A DNA stretch of 64,000 nucleotides from Anoplolepis gracilipes (Eukaryota > Arthropoda > Insecta > Hymenoptera > Formicidae): positions 6,363,501-6,427,500 of the forward strand of contig NC_132983.1 of assembly GCF_047496725.1 (NCBI RefSeq). Reading direction: 5' to 3'. Made by a program: the position numbers and the translations under genes. Shown one piece after another: positions 47,027 through 60,015 of the stretch. Each line of letters opens with the position of its first letter. The stretch's first letter is position 1. The notes beneath the pieces were generated by a model that was not told where the DNA came from, made no database searches, and was given only the letters and a program-made list of their open reading frames with translations.

Positions 47027-49071
47027 ATAGGCTTAACAATCGACGATCTTTGGTTTTAGGTCCTTTTCAAGTCTAAAATTAATTAACAAAAATGATATTA
47101 CAATATTTTAGTTAGTTATCTATGATGTTACCATGGAAGTTTTTTATGTTAACATTAAAAGTATTAAACCAGCGTACCTTTATTCACGACATAATAATTC
47201 AAAAAGTTAAAAACTCTTTCATGCTACATCACACCTACACACGCCAGCACGAAGATTTCTTCTAATTATTTGTTTTTTCATGTGGTTTTTCCTTATTTCG
47301 CGGAACATATACGACGCGACAGAAACGATCGACTTTAACGTCATCGTATACGCTTATCTTCCAACAGGGGAACGAAAAGAAAAAGAGTCAAGAAGGTCGT
47401 GATCTCGAAAATTTCACAACGACTCGCGAGCCTTCGTTAAGATTTATTCCGCGACAATCTTACAAATTTCATCGAGAATTTATTTTATCGAATTCCGTTG
47501 ACAGAGATATTGTCGCGGTTTAGTTTTACATCTCTTTTATATCTAAATTAATAAACATTTTAATCTTCGTGGATGAAACAAAATGTAAAAAAAAAAAAAA
47601 AAAAAGTATAGCTAAATAGAATATTTCTCTGAAATAATTGATATTATTATTATTACTATTCCGTCGTCGGATTGACGGATTTCAGCATATCGATGTGATA
47701 TCGCGTCGTTCGTCCCCATCGTGTGATCATCGTTGAATGGATTAAAAGTGGGTTATCGTGCGATCATTCCATCGATCAATTTTGCTAGCACGGCAATCGA
47801 CTTTGCGAACATGAGCTAAAAATCGATGACAACTTTGATTACTGCCCGCTCGTTGGCTCGCTTATCCGACCATTCGAGTCTTCAAGGATTTCCATGAAGA
47901 TTAAGCACGAAAGGACGAATGTGTCAAATCTTTTATATTTTCGCTAAAAATAAAAGACATTTCGTCATCTAATGCCAGCGCTAGATTACGTACGTATTTG
48001 CGAATCATGAAGAGCATATGGAAATCTGATAAAATTGGTCCAATTTGACGCGAATCTTCCATCGAGCCTATTCATGAATTGCAAACGAATCGCGGAATAG
48101 TCTGGCATTAGTATAATCATGTATAGATTAACAAGACCTTTATACAACTTGCAATTAGTGATAAATGAACGAATTAATTGTTTTTGGAATTTTCAGATTT
48201 TATTACTGCATTTTTTTTTAAATAATTAAATTAAAAATATAAATGCCATATATTTCCTGAGTTTATTTTCGACAAAAGTAAGGTATAAAAAATAACGAAC
48301 GATAGCAAGACTTTTTATCATCATTCCGATAATTTATATGCGTTGTCCGTGTCATTGATCCATGTCACTCTCTCGTGATTCTTCAACACAGTTTTTTTTA
48401 GTGTTTAAGCATATATATATATATATATATAAATAAAGATCATGACATTACAAATACTGACCGGAAATGATAAGGTTTTGGAATTATTTTCGACGCAGAA
48501 ACTCGCAAGAAAATAATTCGCGCAAAATTTTTTTGATACAAAGAAATGTTTTACTTTCAAGAAAATTAAATTTAAAAATATATCCCATTTATTTTAAATA
48601 ACTCACCATCGTACAACTAATTGTAAGAAAGTCAATCTTTAATTATTGAAATGGTTCGATATAATACGGCAAAATTTACATAAAACAAAGATTTATAAGC
48701 AATACACGTTCCTCTTTATCTTAATAAAAGTCATAAATAAATTACTGAAATTATCTTTGTCGCATATATCACAGAATGAAGAAAACAAAAAAATTTTAAG
48801 CATCCGACAAGTCGCATAAATCGCGAAATATCTCTAATTAACTACTTTTCGACGGTCTGAAGATCAATACCGTGTGTTTCGCGACTCGACGATTCGCGAA
48901 TCTAATACCTAGGAGCTCGTAAAACCGGATCGCAAATTAACGATCTAGCGAGACCGTAAGTTTTGCCCTGGCATAATACGATGTCACAACACCGAGTCGG
49001 TGTTTGTAAGCTTCCGGCGACGGCACTTCAAACATCGCAAGCACCAAGCCAAAAGTCTTTTGGCCTGCCAG

Positions 49072-49108
<37 letters not shown>

Positions 49109-49503
49109 CGCGTCAAGGGAAGTTCTTTACTCTCGCCGTTCGTCGGTGATTCTCTGGTTCGTTTACCTCGGATTCTATTACGACTATGTTGTAGGAGAAT
49201 ATTTTAGGGTGACGTGAATTTACCTCGTCGATGTGCGCCATCCTTTACCGAAGATTTATGCGTTTTCCCCTTCGCGAAATAATTTCGATCTCCGTATCTA
49301 TTGAATGATACAAATCTCATTTCGATAGCATGCGGTTAATTTTTTAATTGGCATAATTTAATAATAAGTTTCTCTCTATTACATAATTAATTAATGAATA
49401 GGATAATTATTTCTAATATGTTTTTCTTTATCGAAACTAACTTTATTCGCAGAGAACGGGGGAGGAATATCAGATTTTATTAATTTGATTGTTTCTGTTT
49501 TAG
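47027..49503. other. Probable intron DNA, 2.5 kb
   Basis: Includes poly-A near 47586-47605, a TA tract at 48412-48431 and CT repeats at 49073-49101. Moderately GC-rich parts at 47280-47520 and 48840-49160 have no supported exon. Confidence 0.4.
49073..49101. repeat. (CT)n microsatellite
   Basis: Uninterrupted CT tract in GC-richer DNA. Confidence 0.9.
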
Positions 49504-49636
49504 GAACTGCAACAGGGGAATAGCAATCTGGGCACCACAGGACTTAGTGGTATCCAAGATTCTCCTCATTCCCTAAAGATCAAGCAGGAGCCGTTTCAGT
49601 TATCGCCGCCGTCACCTCTACCACCTCTTCATCAAG
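49504..49636 (+). CDS. Internal exon with IKQEP motif, putative transcription regulator
   Basis: A good acceptor (TTTCTGTTTTAG|GAA) and donor (CAAG|GTACGT) bound 133 bases that are open in the phase set by the exon at 46260. It reads ELQQGNSNLGTTGLSGIQDS, then PHSLKIKQEPFQLSPPSP and LPPLHQ. I-K-Q-E is a perfect SUMO-acceptor consensus (hydrophobic-K-x-E). KQEP next to Ser/Pro-rich sequence is characteristic of transactivation regions in insect transcription factors. No DNA-binding domain is in the window, so the family cannot be named. Downstream exons should lie further along the plus strand. Confidence 0.6.
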
Positions 49637-49851
49637 GTACGTGTCTTCCTCGTCATTATTTTTGTCACGCGTTTTTTTCGACTGTCAATTTAAATACCTC
49701 CAAGCATGATGGGCGCTCAATTTTATTTATTGGCTATTCTTCTTTTTAATTAAAAGCTGCAGAGAGAGAGAAAGAGAGAGAGAGAAAAAGTGTTGATCGA
49801 TTAAACTGTCGAATTAATTATTTGAATATTTTCAAATCAACTCTTTTTTAA

Positions 49852-50486
49852 TTGGGAGTTTGCATGATTTTGAAAAACAATTGCATTTTATATATAGTTT
49901 AAAAAGTAATTATTTTTTTCGTAATTTTTTAATGCAAATTAAACGAGAAAATCAATAATAAAAATTACATTATTTGAAATTGTCCAATACGATCCGGAAA
50001 CGACCGCACGCGATGTGACGTCACAGTGCAATATCTGCATTCGGGGAGACGCTAAAAGCGCTAAATAGCGTGAAATAGTATCTCCCCAAACCTAACCAAT
50101 ATATACAGTGACGACACACTATTTTTATTTATTAAAATATCCAGTTATTGTGAAAATGGGCAAAGGTAACAAAACCTGTATGTAAAAGTACAACAATTAA
50201 AACAGCCAATAAATTGTTTTTCTTTGTACCTCGAGATCAAGAATGACCGAATATCGCAATACAGAAAACAAACGTTTGAAACTATTATTGCACTGTGTGA
50301 CGTCACGCCCTCCAACCAATCAAAATCGTTTTCTCACAATTTAAATTTTATTAAATTTTAATTTAATTTCTTAATACCTTCCTATTGATTAAAATTTAAA
50401 ATTTTCTTATAAATAAATTTATAATAATACATATTTAAATTACATATATAAAAGAATGTATTTTTTTTTATTGCAAACTTCCTATT
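49852..50486. mobile_element. ~0.64-kb TIR MITE family, copy B (inverted)
   Basis: Starts TGGGAGTTTGCATGATTTTG and ends TTGCAAACTTCCTATTA. The interior is the reverse complement of copies A and C, with TGTGACGTCACGCCCTCC at about 50296-50313 and the foldback core GGGGAGACGC..GTATCTCCCC at 50043-50087. Non-coding. Confidence 0.8.
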
Positions 50487-51237
50487 ATGAGAAAAATAAA
50501 GAATCGAATTTTTCTAAACGAATCCTCAAACACACGACGGCGGTTTCGAAAGAAGAAAAAGCGGGTTGTTGCTAAAGGCTGCGTTCTAATAATACAAAAC
50601 TGTAGTCTCGGGAACGCCGTCGAGAGTGTCGTCGCGAGGGAGGGCCAGGCTTCTCTCCGCGAGAAAACGACGATGCGACGACGGCTTTCCCGGGAGAGAG
50701 AGAGAGAAAAGGAGAAGGAATGATATACTGCGAGAGGTCCGTCGCGTGCAAGAAGAAAAGAGAGAGGAAGAGAGAAAATCCCCAATGTTTCCGCGCGGCA
50801 TTTAGTCACACGGTTTATCTCTCTCGCCTCAATGCGATTATATAGTCTCTTTCTCCACATTGGCCGAGACCAAATTGTCGTCGCGCTCCTATAATTCCGC
50901 GGGACGTAGAAATATCTCGTCATTTATCTTATGGTGACGAAACACAATTTCATGATTTAACGTTTGACGACGCGTCGACGATTTATCGATTTATTCCGGT
51001 ATATTTCCCTGTACAGTAATGTTTGTCCTCGAAATTTAATCAGTTGATTTAACACTGATAAGTATATGAAAATAGAACGAAAATAAATATATTTACACAT
51101 ACTATATATTAGATAATTAAATATCAGATGTATTAGAGTTGACTTTTTTTTCATTCGATGAAACATGATGCTATTAAATATATAAAGTCATCTGATTCGC
51201 GATAAAATTATTAAAAAAAAAATAATCTGTAATCATA
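50487..51237. other. Gene-free stretch
   Basis: A GC-richer part at 50500-50930 contains GA tracts and short frames on both strands with low-complexity Arg/Ser content. No splice-supported exon was found. Confidence 0.35.
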
Positions 51238-51780
51238 CACAGTAAAAAATAAAATGTTAATTTTAACATTTTTTGCATGTCCCAGAAAGTCCACTTTAAA
51301 TTTTAAGTTAAAATAACTCATTTATTGTGTGTTACTTATTGAGAAATTAGAAAAGTTAAGTAATTTACACAAAACTTTACATTTATTTTTGTCATTGAGA
51401 CTTTAAGTGTGCTGTAAAAATAACATAGAAATTAATTAAAAACTACATGAAAGAGTAGTTACAATAACTTGTGTAAGAAAGGTTGATGGAACATTTTTAA
51501 AGTTCATGATTACTCGAAGATTTATTTTTAACTTTTCTTAGAATGTTAAATTAATTTTGAAACGATTGTTAAAAGCACTCAAAATAATATTTCATTTCTA
51601 AGAGACATACACAAAGTGTCAAGTTTATAAAGTTGACACAAATGTAACACATGAAAATATTAATAAAAAAAAAAAAATAATAACACATCAGCTGTACATT
51701 AATTTTACATTGAAAAGTAATAATCAAAAGGTGGTAAGGCAAAAACATTTTAACATATCGGCGCACAATTTTTTACTGTG
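51238..51780. mobile_element. TA-flanked TIR element with CACAGTAAAAAAT ends, long copy
   Basis: The left end is TA|CACAGTAAAAAAT and the right end is ATTTTTTACTGTG|TA, perfect 13-bp inverted ends with a TA on each side, as for Tc1/mariner-type insertions. At 543 bp, no transposase frame is present. The right subterminal GGCGCACAATTTTTTACTG recurs in inverted form in the shorter element at 61162. Confidence 0.7.
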
Positions 51781-53433
51781 TAATTAATTTCGTTTAAAAA
51801 ACTTGGCACGCAAGTTAAGATTTCTAGCGAATCAAAGGATTGGTTATCGCTGCCAAATGATCCGAGCACGTGGGGTGATATATGCGTGTGGATTTTTTTC
51901 ACTCTTCATTTTCGATAGGATACCGAGACGGTTTCTCCCTCGACGGTGGTCGACTATATCATCGGTATACGTGATTGCCCGAGGGTCGTCTTTCTGTATG
52001 TAATCGTGAAGAACGGTCTGCAAGGAACATTTATAAAGATAATAAAGAGAGAAAGAGAGGGAGAGAAAAAGCGATAAGCACTCCTTGGTTAGGTTGTTGG
52101 CATCACGTTACCGGTTACCGGACTTTATATTATTCGCTAATCGCTGAATGACAGATAGACCGAGATACGATCCTCGCCGACATGGCTCCCGCCTGGCCCG
52201 ATTAAATCGCACGTCGGCCTCTTACAGAGCTGAAATGGTACTAAATCTTAGACGGTAACTGAATCTTATTTGTTAGACGGATATATATCGATGTCCCCGG
52301 TGTGTTACGTAGATAGCGCATCATAAAGAAATAAAATCGCTAATAGTTTCTAAGCTGCAAAAGATAAGTCTATCGGACGGAGACGCGCAACAGTTGCAAG
52401 ATATATATATACACTTAATCGATGAGTCAAAGGATAAAGGAACTTTTGGGTAAATGTTCGTGTTGGAAATTAATAATATTCGATATTCAATGTTAATGTC
52501 AACTGTCATATTTATTATTGTATTAAATTTAATATATCTCGTAATATATTTCTCGTATAGAGAACAGAGGGAGCAAGGGAGAAAACATATTATATTTAGT
52601 GTTTCGTATCGAATTTAGTATTATAAATTTAATATTAAATAATAAAATACATATACATTACATTTGATATTTTAAATAATAAATATTGAATAGAATATTA
52701 AAACAGTGGAAGATATAAGTATATGTATGATAAAGAAACTAATATCGATATGATTTTTGCGATTGCAAAGTATTATAATTAAACTTATGTTAAAATGTTT
52801 TTATAATATAATCATTGCAACTAACGATGGATTAACAGTATTTTCTTTTTTATCGAATTAAAAAGTACCGAAAAGAAAGTAAAATATCGTTAATCTGCAG
52901 CCTCGTGAATTTATATCTTTTCTTCTCACAATCAGTCAAGTATTATCTTTCTCTTATCTTTCTTTATTTACATGTTTTTGTTTACAATTTCTGTTAATCC
53001 AATCTCTTTCGATTATGTCATTCAACAACCTGATTGTTATGCACCGGTGATACGCGACTTTTAAAAACATACGAGTTGCTCCAAAGATTGTTACGCGAGA
53101 ACAGTGATTATGAGACAAGCGCGTAAAGACAGTGTCGCGGAGAAAAAAAACGATCTCCAAAGACAGTCTGGAACGAATGCTGTTACAAGAGACAAGAAAT
53201 AACGAGCGTCTCTCTCTCGTGTCTGTTCGGTTGGATCGGGGTGTTTAAGTGCTCGTCCGTAAGAGTTATGATGGCTAATCCGGGAAGGCTGCGCGTGTTT
53301 CACAGCGAAAACCAATGTATCTACGACGACAGCTTCTTCGTGGATTTTATCATGGAGGTCTCTGACTTTCAAACTCGCAATTAGATCACGAATTATATCG
53401 CTAATCGTCCTTCTGTCCTGTAGTTAATATCGC
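51781..53433. other. Gene-free stretch
   Basis: Mixed composition. The GC-richer pieces at 51800-52330 and 53080-53400 show no supported exon. Confidence 0.4.
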
Positions 53434-54382
53434 AAAGGCTATAAGTAGTCGGAGTAGTAAGCATACTAAAAGTGCCCCCGACCAGTTTTGAAATAACATT
53501 TGGCCTGTCATGTCCTCGGTGTAAAACAAAATTTTCTCCCAAAATTTCAGCTCCCTAACTTTATTATTTCTTAAGTTATCGAGATAAACATCATTTTCAG
53601 TTTTTATTTTTCTTTTCTGTTAATATTTGAGATGATTCCATATCGATTTTTTTTCTGAATATCAACGAAAGACACAAAAAAATATTTTTTCATTAATCTC
53701 GAATAAAAGCTCGATTTTTAAAAAAAGAATGAAATTAAGAAATGGTTTTTTTTTAACACGTTCCTTTCGAGGTTCAATCACCAAACTTTTATAAAAGTTG
53801 TAATTTTTGAGAATCGTTTTTGCATAAAAAATATTTCTATTTTGTAGTGTAATTATAACTATTATTATTACAATTATCATTACTATTATAATTATAGAGA
53901 AGAGATGACAAGAAAAATAAATAATTTTCCGTCCGATTATCAAAAAATAATAATAAAAAAAAAATTTTAATTTTTTTTCACCATGTTGCATCAACTCGAA
54001 AAAATTGAAAAAATTTGAGAGTATCGAGACCTATAAAAAGTGTATTTTATAAAAGTTTGATGATTGAACCTCGAAAGAAACGTGTTAAAAAGCCATTTCT
54101 TAATTTCATTCTTTTTTTAAAAATCGAGTTTTTATTCGAGATTAATGAAAAAATATTTTTTTGTGTCTTTCGTTGACAAGCATTCAGAAAAAAATCGATA
54201 TGCGATCATCTCGAATATTTACAGAAAAAAAAAATAAAAACTAAAAATGACATTTTTCTCGATAACTCGGGAAATAATAAAGTTAAAAAGCTGAAATTTT
54301 GAGGAAATAACAGGCCAAGTATTATTTAAAAATACGTCGGGGGGGCACTTTTTGTACTTATGCTTATCCGGCTATAACCTTT
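53434..54382. mobile_element. Long foldback element, copy 2 (inverted, internally deleted)
   Basis: Carries the same ends (AAAGGCTATA and CTTATCCGGCTATAACCTTT). The arm-specific markers are swapped: its left arm has GATGATTCCATATCGAT and its right arm ATCGATATGCGATCATC, so it is inserted in the opposite orientation to copy 1. About 240 bases are missing from the left arm between CAAACTTTTATAAAA and GTTGTAATTTTTGAG. Non-coding. Confidence 0.85.
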
Positions 54383-56524
54383 GACAACGAATGTATTTTA
54401 AATTTGTCATTCTCTCTCTCTCGATCAACTCTCTACTAAAAGCGAATTTTTATTAAAAAAAAAAAAAATCTTGATTTTGCAAGAACGATAATTAATGTAG
54501 TTTTTTCGGGAAATTTTTAGATAGGGTTTGAAAAATATGGAATGTTTAGATGGCTAGGATTCGAAAAATATTAAGACTCTGGATCTGACATTTATGTCGA
54601 TTAAGCAAAGTTACGATGCGTGATCTGCCAGGTCACGGCTCGTGTTCTACATCATTATAGTTTGCTCTCGCGCGAACTCTATTCGTCGTTTAATAACGAT
54701 TATACGCGGCGCAAGTTTATCGAGGCAATAAAAGCCGTACGATAAAGTCGTACGAAATAGCTGACACGTCTAATTATAGGGTAGTCGATTATCGCTTAAA
54801 CGCTGATCTAATTACTATTGCGCTACGCTGCGGCCTGATTATATTACGATCTATTGTATGATTGTGGAAATCTAATAGACGTAAATCTAGTAGTCCGAGC
54901 GATAAATTTCAGGTAATTCTTAAACGACAAAATATTTATTTATATTTCCTTCCAAGTTATTATTTACAATAATAATAATTGTATTATTCTCTAATTTATC
55001 TAACGGTATATGTAAAAAATATAAAAAATTTTACTTGGACTTGTATACATATAAGACAATAAAATTTATTAAATATTATCATTAATATTATATATGTATT
55101 TAATATATCTCTGCTTATGGAGGTCTCTTACATACTTATCACAAATTTAAAAGTGCTGTCCCACTTGGTTTTTTCTTGCTTTCAATTTTAATCTAATAAC
55201 ACTATTTTTCAAACTTGTGACAAAATAAATGACGGAATTACAGAGAAATCTTTTTTTGAGGAAAGTAGAAATCGATGACCCTGTTTATTTACTTGGAAAT
55301 CAGGTCAGGGGTATAATCATCGCGTATTTGCATCGAAATATATGCGTAGTAAACAAGGGCAATCGGTTTGGCAGGCGATCACTAATTTTGCGCGATAAGG
55401 ACTATCGCGCGCGAATGTTATCGCAAGCAAGCGACGTTACGTTTTGCTACAACGTTAAAGAAATTGATAGAAATTACCAAAGTTTTACGATGAACTACAT
55501 AATGTCAAGTCAAGTATAATAGACCTTTTTACACGCGAATTTAAGAATATCCATTTCAAAAGTTATGCAATTACATAGATAATCGAATAAAAATTGGTAT
55601 AAAGAGACTTTAATGTAAAAAAGATTCGATAATAAAAACTCGCACGGTACTCGCCCTTCCCCCTCCCCCCCTCCCCGCCCCTCGAAAGAGAGTATCGTCG
55701 TGTCTCTATATCCTCGTTAAATAATCGGATCGTTCGATTCCTGCGCTCATTTTACTGTTTTCGCGTTCTCGTTCGCGATGATTGCGGGGAAGGAGGGGGG
55801 GGGGGAGAGAGGAAGCTGCGCTCTGCCGCGATTAATCAATGCCCGGCGATGGATGGCGAGTACAACGCCTGTGCAAAACAGCGCTCTGCGCTGCATATTT
55901 ACTATAGCAAAACACGATAGCGCGTCGACGAGATAAGCCTTGTCGTCGTGGAGGAAAGAGCCGTCGAAGGAGGGCAACACGGTATGGTCGTCGGGTGTCG
56001 CGCGGCCGTTCCTCTTGTTCTTACGAGCCGTCGAAATTTTCCCCCGTCCTCCGTATCTCGCGGTATTCTAATTAATTAACGGGCATTACATTGCGCGAAC
56101 GTTATATTACGTTGCGAATCGGATCGGCTGTGATCGATAAAACCGGCAGGGTTTTTACGAAAGCAAAATCGTGTAGCGAACTGCCCGGACGCCGGGATCT
56201 CTCAAAGTCGTCGGTGACGTCGTCGTCTCGTGTAACGCGAAGAGAGACGAAAAGTTGAATAATATTGAGTCTCTCTAAAATAAGGATGTGTAATCGTGTG
56301 CCTTTTCGATAAACACTTACGGTAATGAAATATCAAGCCACCTCTACGTCGCGAACGCGATAATGATAAGACTAAAAATAGTCTTATATATAATAATTTT
56401 ATTAAATACTATGGCAAGAAAATTAATTATGCAAAATGATGTAAGGATTATTTTATTTATCAAGAATTGAAATAGAAATAGTTGAGAAAAGTAAGATTAC
56501 ATTTTCAAGCTTGATGTAATAAAT
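54383..56524. other. Gene-free stretch with GC-rich 55.6-56.3 kb part
   Basis: A 96-codon ATG-led frame at 55229-55519 (+) (MTELQRNLFLRKVEIDDPVY) has no recognisable domain and no clear splice or promoter context, so it is not called as a gene. C-rich and G-rich runs occur at 55661-55682 and 55791-55808. The CpG-rich part at 55.6-56.3 kb could be a promoter; no exon was identified. Confidence 0.35.
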
Positions 56525-57661
56525 TGGCCTGTCATTTCCTCTCATCGTAAAAGAAAATTTTCCTCAAAATTTCAACTCCTTAACTTTATTATTTCTCGAG
56601 TTATCGAGAAAAATGTCATTTTTAGTTTTTATTTCTTTCTTCTGTCAATATTCGAGATCATCGCGTATCGATTTTTTTTCTGAATACTTATCAACGAAAG
56701 ATACAAAAAAAATATTCTTTCATTAATCTCGAATAAAAACTCGACTTTTAAAAAAAGAATGAAATTAAGAAATAGCTTTTTTAACACGTTTCTTTCGAGG
56801 TTCAATTATTAAACTTTTATAAAATACACTTTTTATAGGTCTCGATACTCTCAAATTTTTTCAATTTTTTCGAGTTGGTGCAACATGGTGAAAAAAAATA
56901 AAAATCTTTTTTTTATTATTATTTTTTTATAATCGGACGGAAAATTATTTATTTTTCTTGTCATCTCTTCTCTATAATTATAATAGTAATGATAAGAGTA
57001 ATAATGATAATTGTAATAGTTAGAATTACACTACAAAATAGAAATATTTTTTATGCAAAAACAATTCTCAAAAATTACAACTTTTAGATTTTTTTTGCAT
57101 AAAAAATATTTCTATCCTGCAGTATAATTATAACTATTACAATTATTATAATTACTACTATAATTATTATACAAGAAAATTAATAATTTTACGTCTTATT
57201 ACTAAAAAATAATTGAAAAAAAAGATTTTCCATTTTCCTCATCATGTTGCACCAGCTCGAAAAAATTGAAAAAATTTGAGCGTATTGAGACATATAAATA
57301 GAGTATTCTATAAAAGTTTGGTGATTGAACCTCGAAAGGAACGTGTTAAAAAAGCCATTTTTTAATTTCATTCTTTTTTTAAAAATCGAGCTTTTATTCG
57401 AGATTAATGAAAAAATATTTTTTTTGTGTCTTTCGTTGATAAGTATTCCGAAAAAAATCGATATGGAATCATCTCAAATATTTACAGAAAAGAAAAATAA
57501 AAACTAAAAATGACATCTTTCTCGACAACTCAGGAAATAATAAAGTTAAAAAGCTGAAATTTTGAGGAAAATTTTCTTTTACAATGAGGACATGACAGGC
57601 CAAATGTTATTTCAAAACTCGTCGGGGGCACTTTTAGTATGCTTATCCGGCTATAGCCTTT
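56525..57661. mobile_element. Long foldback element, copy 3 (5' truncated)
   Basis: Begins inside the left arm at TGGCCTGTCATTTCCTC and so lacks the first ~60 bases. The right end CTTATCCGGCTATAGCCTTT is complete. Both arms and the central ACAACTTTTAGATTTTTTTT are retained. The middle is nearly identical to copy 4 at 62091, pointing to recent shared ancestry. Confidence 0.85.
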
Positions 57662-57926
57662 ATCGACAGCATTAATAAAATAAGAAATTATATAATCGCG
57701 CGCGAAACTTGACATATAAAATATTATGTGTATGTTTTATTTTTTTATATAAAAAAAAAAAAAAAAATATATAGCAATAAAAATTGAATCATGAATCAGA
57801 AAATTAAAGCTCTCGAAATGTTTTCAATTACTAATATCGTTTGTTTAGTAGAATAATCGTGTATGTGATTCGAATCGTAGAAAACAAATGTGTGGTTGCG
57901 TTAGCATATACTTTTCTCCTTACGTC

Positions 57927-57937
57927 ACGACAACGAC

Positions 57938-57969
<32 letters not shown>

Positions 57970-57986
57970 CGACAACGACGACGACG
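57927..57986. repeat. (ACG)n trinucleotide repeat
   Basis: GACGACGACG units with interspersed ACA changes. No surrounding coding exon was identified. Confidence 0.85.
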
Positions 57987-58248
57987 ATGCTGAGGTCGAG
58001 ATAGCAAAGGACGATTGGCTCATGCGGAAGATATGGCGAGATAAGCCATAGTCGCTGAAATGACCTCCTGACCCCCGGGCTTCGCGAATCTATCTTTTAT
58101 CCTCGTACGAGGCCCCCCACTCGATTCTCTCCACGACGTTACACTCGAGAGCCTTCATGCGACCCACACATTTCGCGGACTTTTACAGCGCAAAATCGAC
58201 TTCTTTATAATTACATGTAACGTAGCTAAAAAGACGCGGAAGATGAAA

Positions 58249-58249
<1 letters not shown>

Positions 58250-58319
<70 letters not shown>
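58250..58319. repeat. (GA)n microsatellite, ~70 bp
   Basis: The longest GA tract in the window and almost uninterrupted. Confidence 0.95.
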
Positions 58320-58321
<2 letters not shown>

Positions 58322-58508
58322 CTACGACGCGAGTGAGCGAGCATTATTCTCTTCTCGGGTATGATGTTTTAAAAGGCACGGAGGAAGGAGAGAAAGGAAG
58401 AGAGATGAAAAGAGACAAGGAGACCAGTTGCCGACGATGGAGTATCGAATTTCTATCGCGAGCCGAGAGTCACCGCGAGGCTTTCGAGCCCGTTTGACCT
58501 CACCCTCC

Positions 58509-58529
58509 TCACGTGTCACGTGTCACGTG
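58509..58529. promoter_or_regulatory. Triple tandem E-box (TCACGTG x3)
   Basis: Three perfect head-to-tail TCACGTG heptamers. CACGTG is the canonical E-box for bHLH factors such as Myc/Max, USF/MITF or CLOCK/CYCLE. It lies in a GC-richer patch without a recognised gene. Confidence 0.5.
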
Positions 58530-60015
58530 TATCTTTCTTCTTCCCGTTCCTGCGCCTCTCTTTATTCTCTCATCCGTCATGTGAATCAGAGATCAAAAAC
58601 TATATACAATTGGATTAAAAAATTTAACTAACTTGACTTTTTTATACATAAACGTGTGTCTATTAATTCTGCCAAAATTGTTATTATACAGGGATGACAA
58701 TTTTGGGACTATTTAAAAATATAGGTATATTGTTTTTTTTTTCTTAAAGTGGAAAATAAAAAATTCGAACGCACGCGCCTCTATTTATATCGGTTCTCAC
58801 GTTAACGAGCGTATTAAGTTTGCAGCACATTTTCTACTCTAATTGTACGTCGATACGTGGTCACGTGTACGCTTTCCTCTTTCGAGCCCTCGCCAATTGA
58901 TCCCGTCAAATTAGCCGCACGCAAAATCCCATTACGCATGATATCCCGGATGTACGCGTGCCTCTCGCCTAATTGAGGCCGGTTAGCGAGATTAATTACA
59001 CGGGAATAAATAATACCGAGGTACGATTGATGAAAACAAAAAAATATAAATAAAATAATACGATTGATAAAAGCAAAAAAATATAAATAAAATAACACGA
59101 TGTATATGTAAAATTGACGATATTGTAAAAATTAATCGGCGCGTCTACTTATTATTATGTAATCTATGACGAAGGAGAAATTCAGATTCTAAAATTGACA
59201 ATATATAATCCGTTGAAAAGATTTTTTTAAATATTTCCAAATTATTTGCAAACCTAGTCACATTTTTATCGATAAACCCAGCCGTGAAAGAGTCGGCGGA
59301 ATTAATTAATCGACAGGCAATTTACAAAATATTTATACTTTACGGCGATAGCGTTTCGAAAGAATGATCTGTTATCAGTAGCGAGAAATGTGCTCTCGCG
59401 TATATTACATACACACACATGCGGAAACGTAACGCGTGCTCTATGTAATACATGCCAGGAGCTATGTACGTATGTACCCGGTAGATAGAGAGCAAGGGGG
59501 GTGGGTGGGGGGGGGAGAAGGGGAGAACTAAGGTGCATGAGCAAGCAGGCACCAAGATCGCGATAACGTCACAAAACGTTCGCCAACACACCTGACTGCA
59601 ACTGGAGATATGCTACGCGACACCCGTCAGTACACATCTGCTCCTGTCTTTCGCCAATAATCCTGATCCTGAAGGCGAAATCACGCGTGCTACAGACATG
59701 TATCTATATATATATATATATATGAGATATATCTTTAGGGAAGGAAGATGGAAATATTTTCATATAAATTCTCTAAGAGAGCTAGCTAATAAATTCAATA
59801 GAATTATTCCAAGTGTCCAAGAGAAGCAAATCAGAATAAAATAGAATTTTTGAATATACATTTATAATTTATGATTTTTTTGTTTTTTTTTTTTTATAGA
59901 TGAAATCATGCAACATTTTTCAAAATTGTGAAACAATTTAAATTGATGGTATTTATTATATGTTTCGCGAATAAAGCACAATTTCGAAAACATTCTACAT
60001 ATAAATATCTTTTAT
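58530..60015. other. Gene-free stretch
   Basis: Holds two tandem copies of a 37-bp AT-rich unit (59022-59095, starting TACGATTGAT), a G-rich run at 59497-59524 and a TA tract near 59703-59722. No exon was recognised. Confidence 0.45.

Noticed and set aside
55229..55519. 96-codon ATG-led frame
   Set aside because: Not excluded, but there is no domain, promoter, splice or poly(A) context, and one frame of this length is expected by chance in the window.
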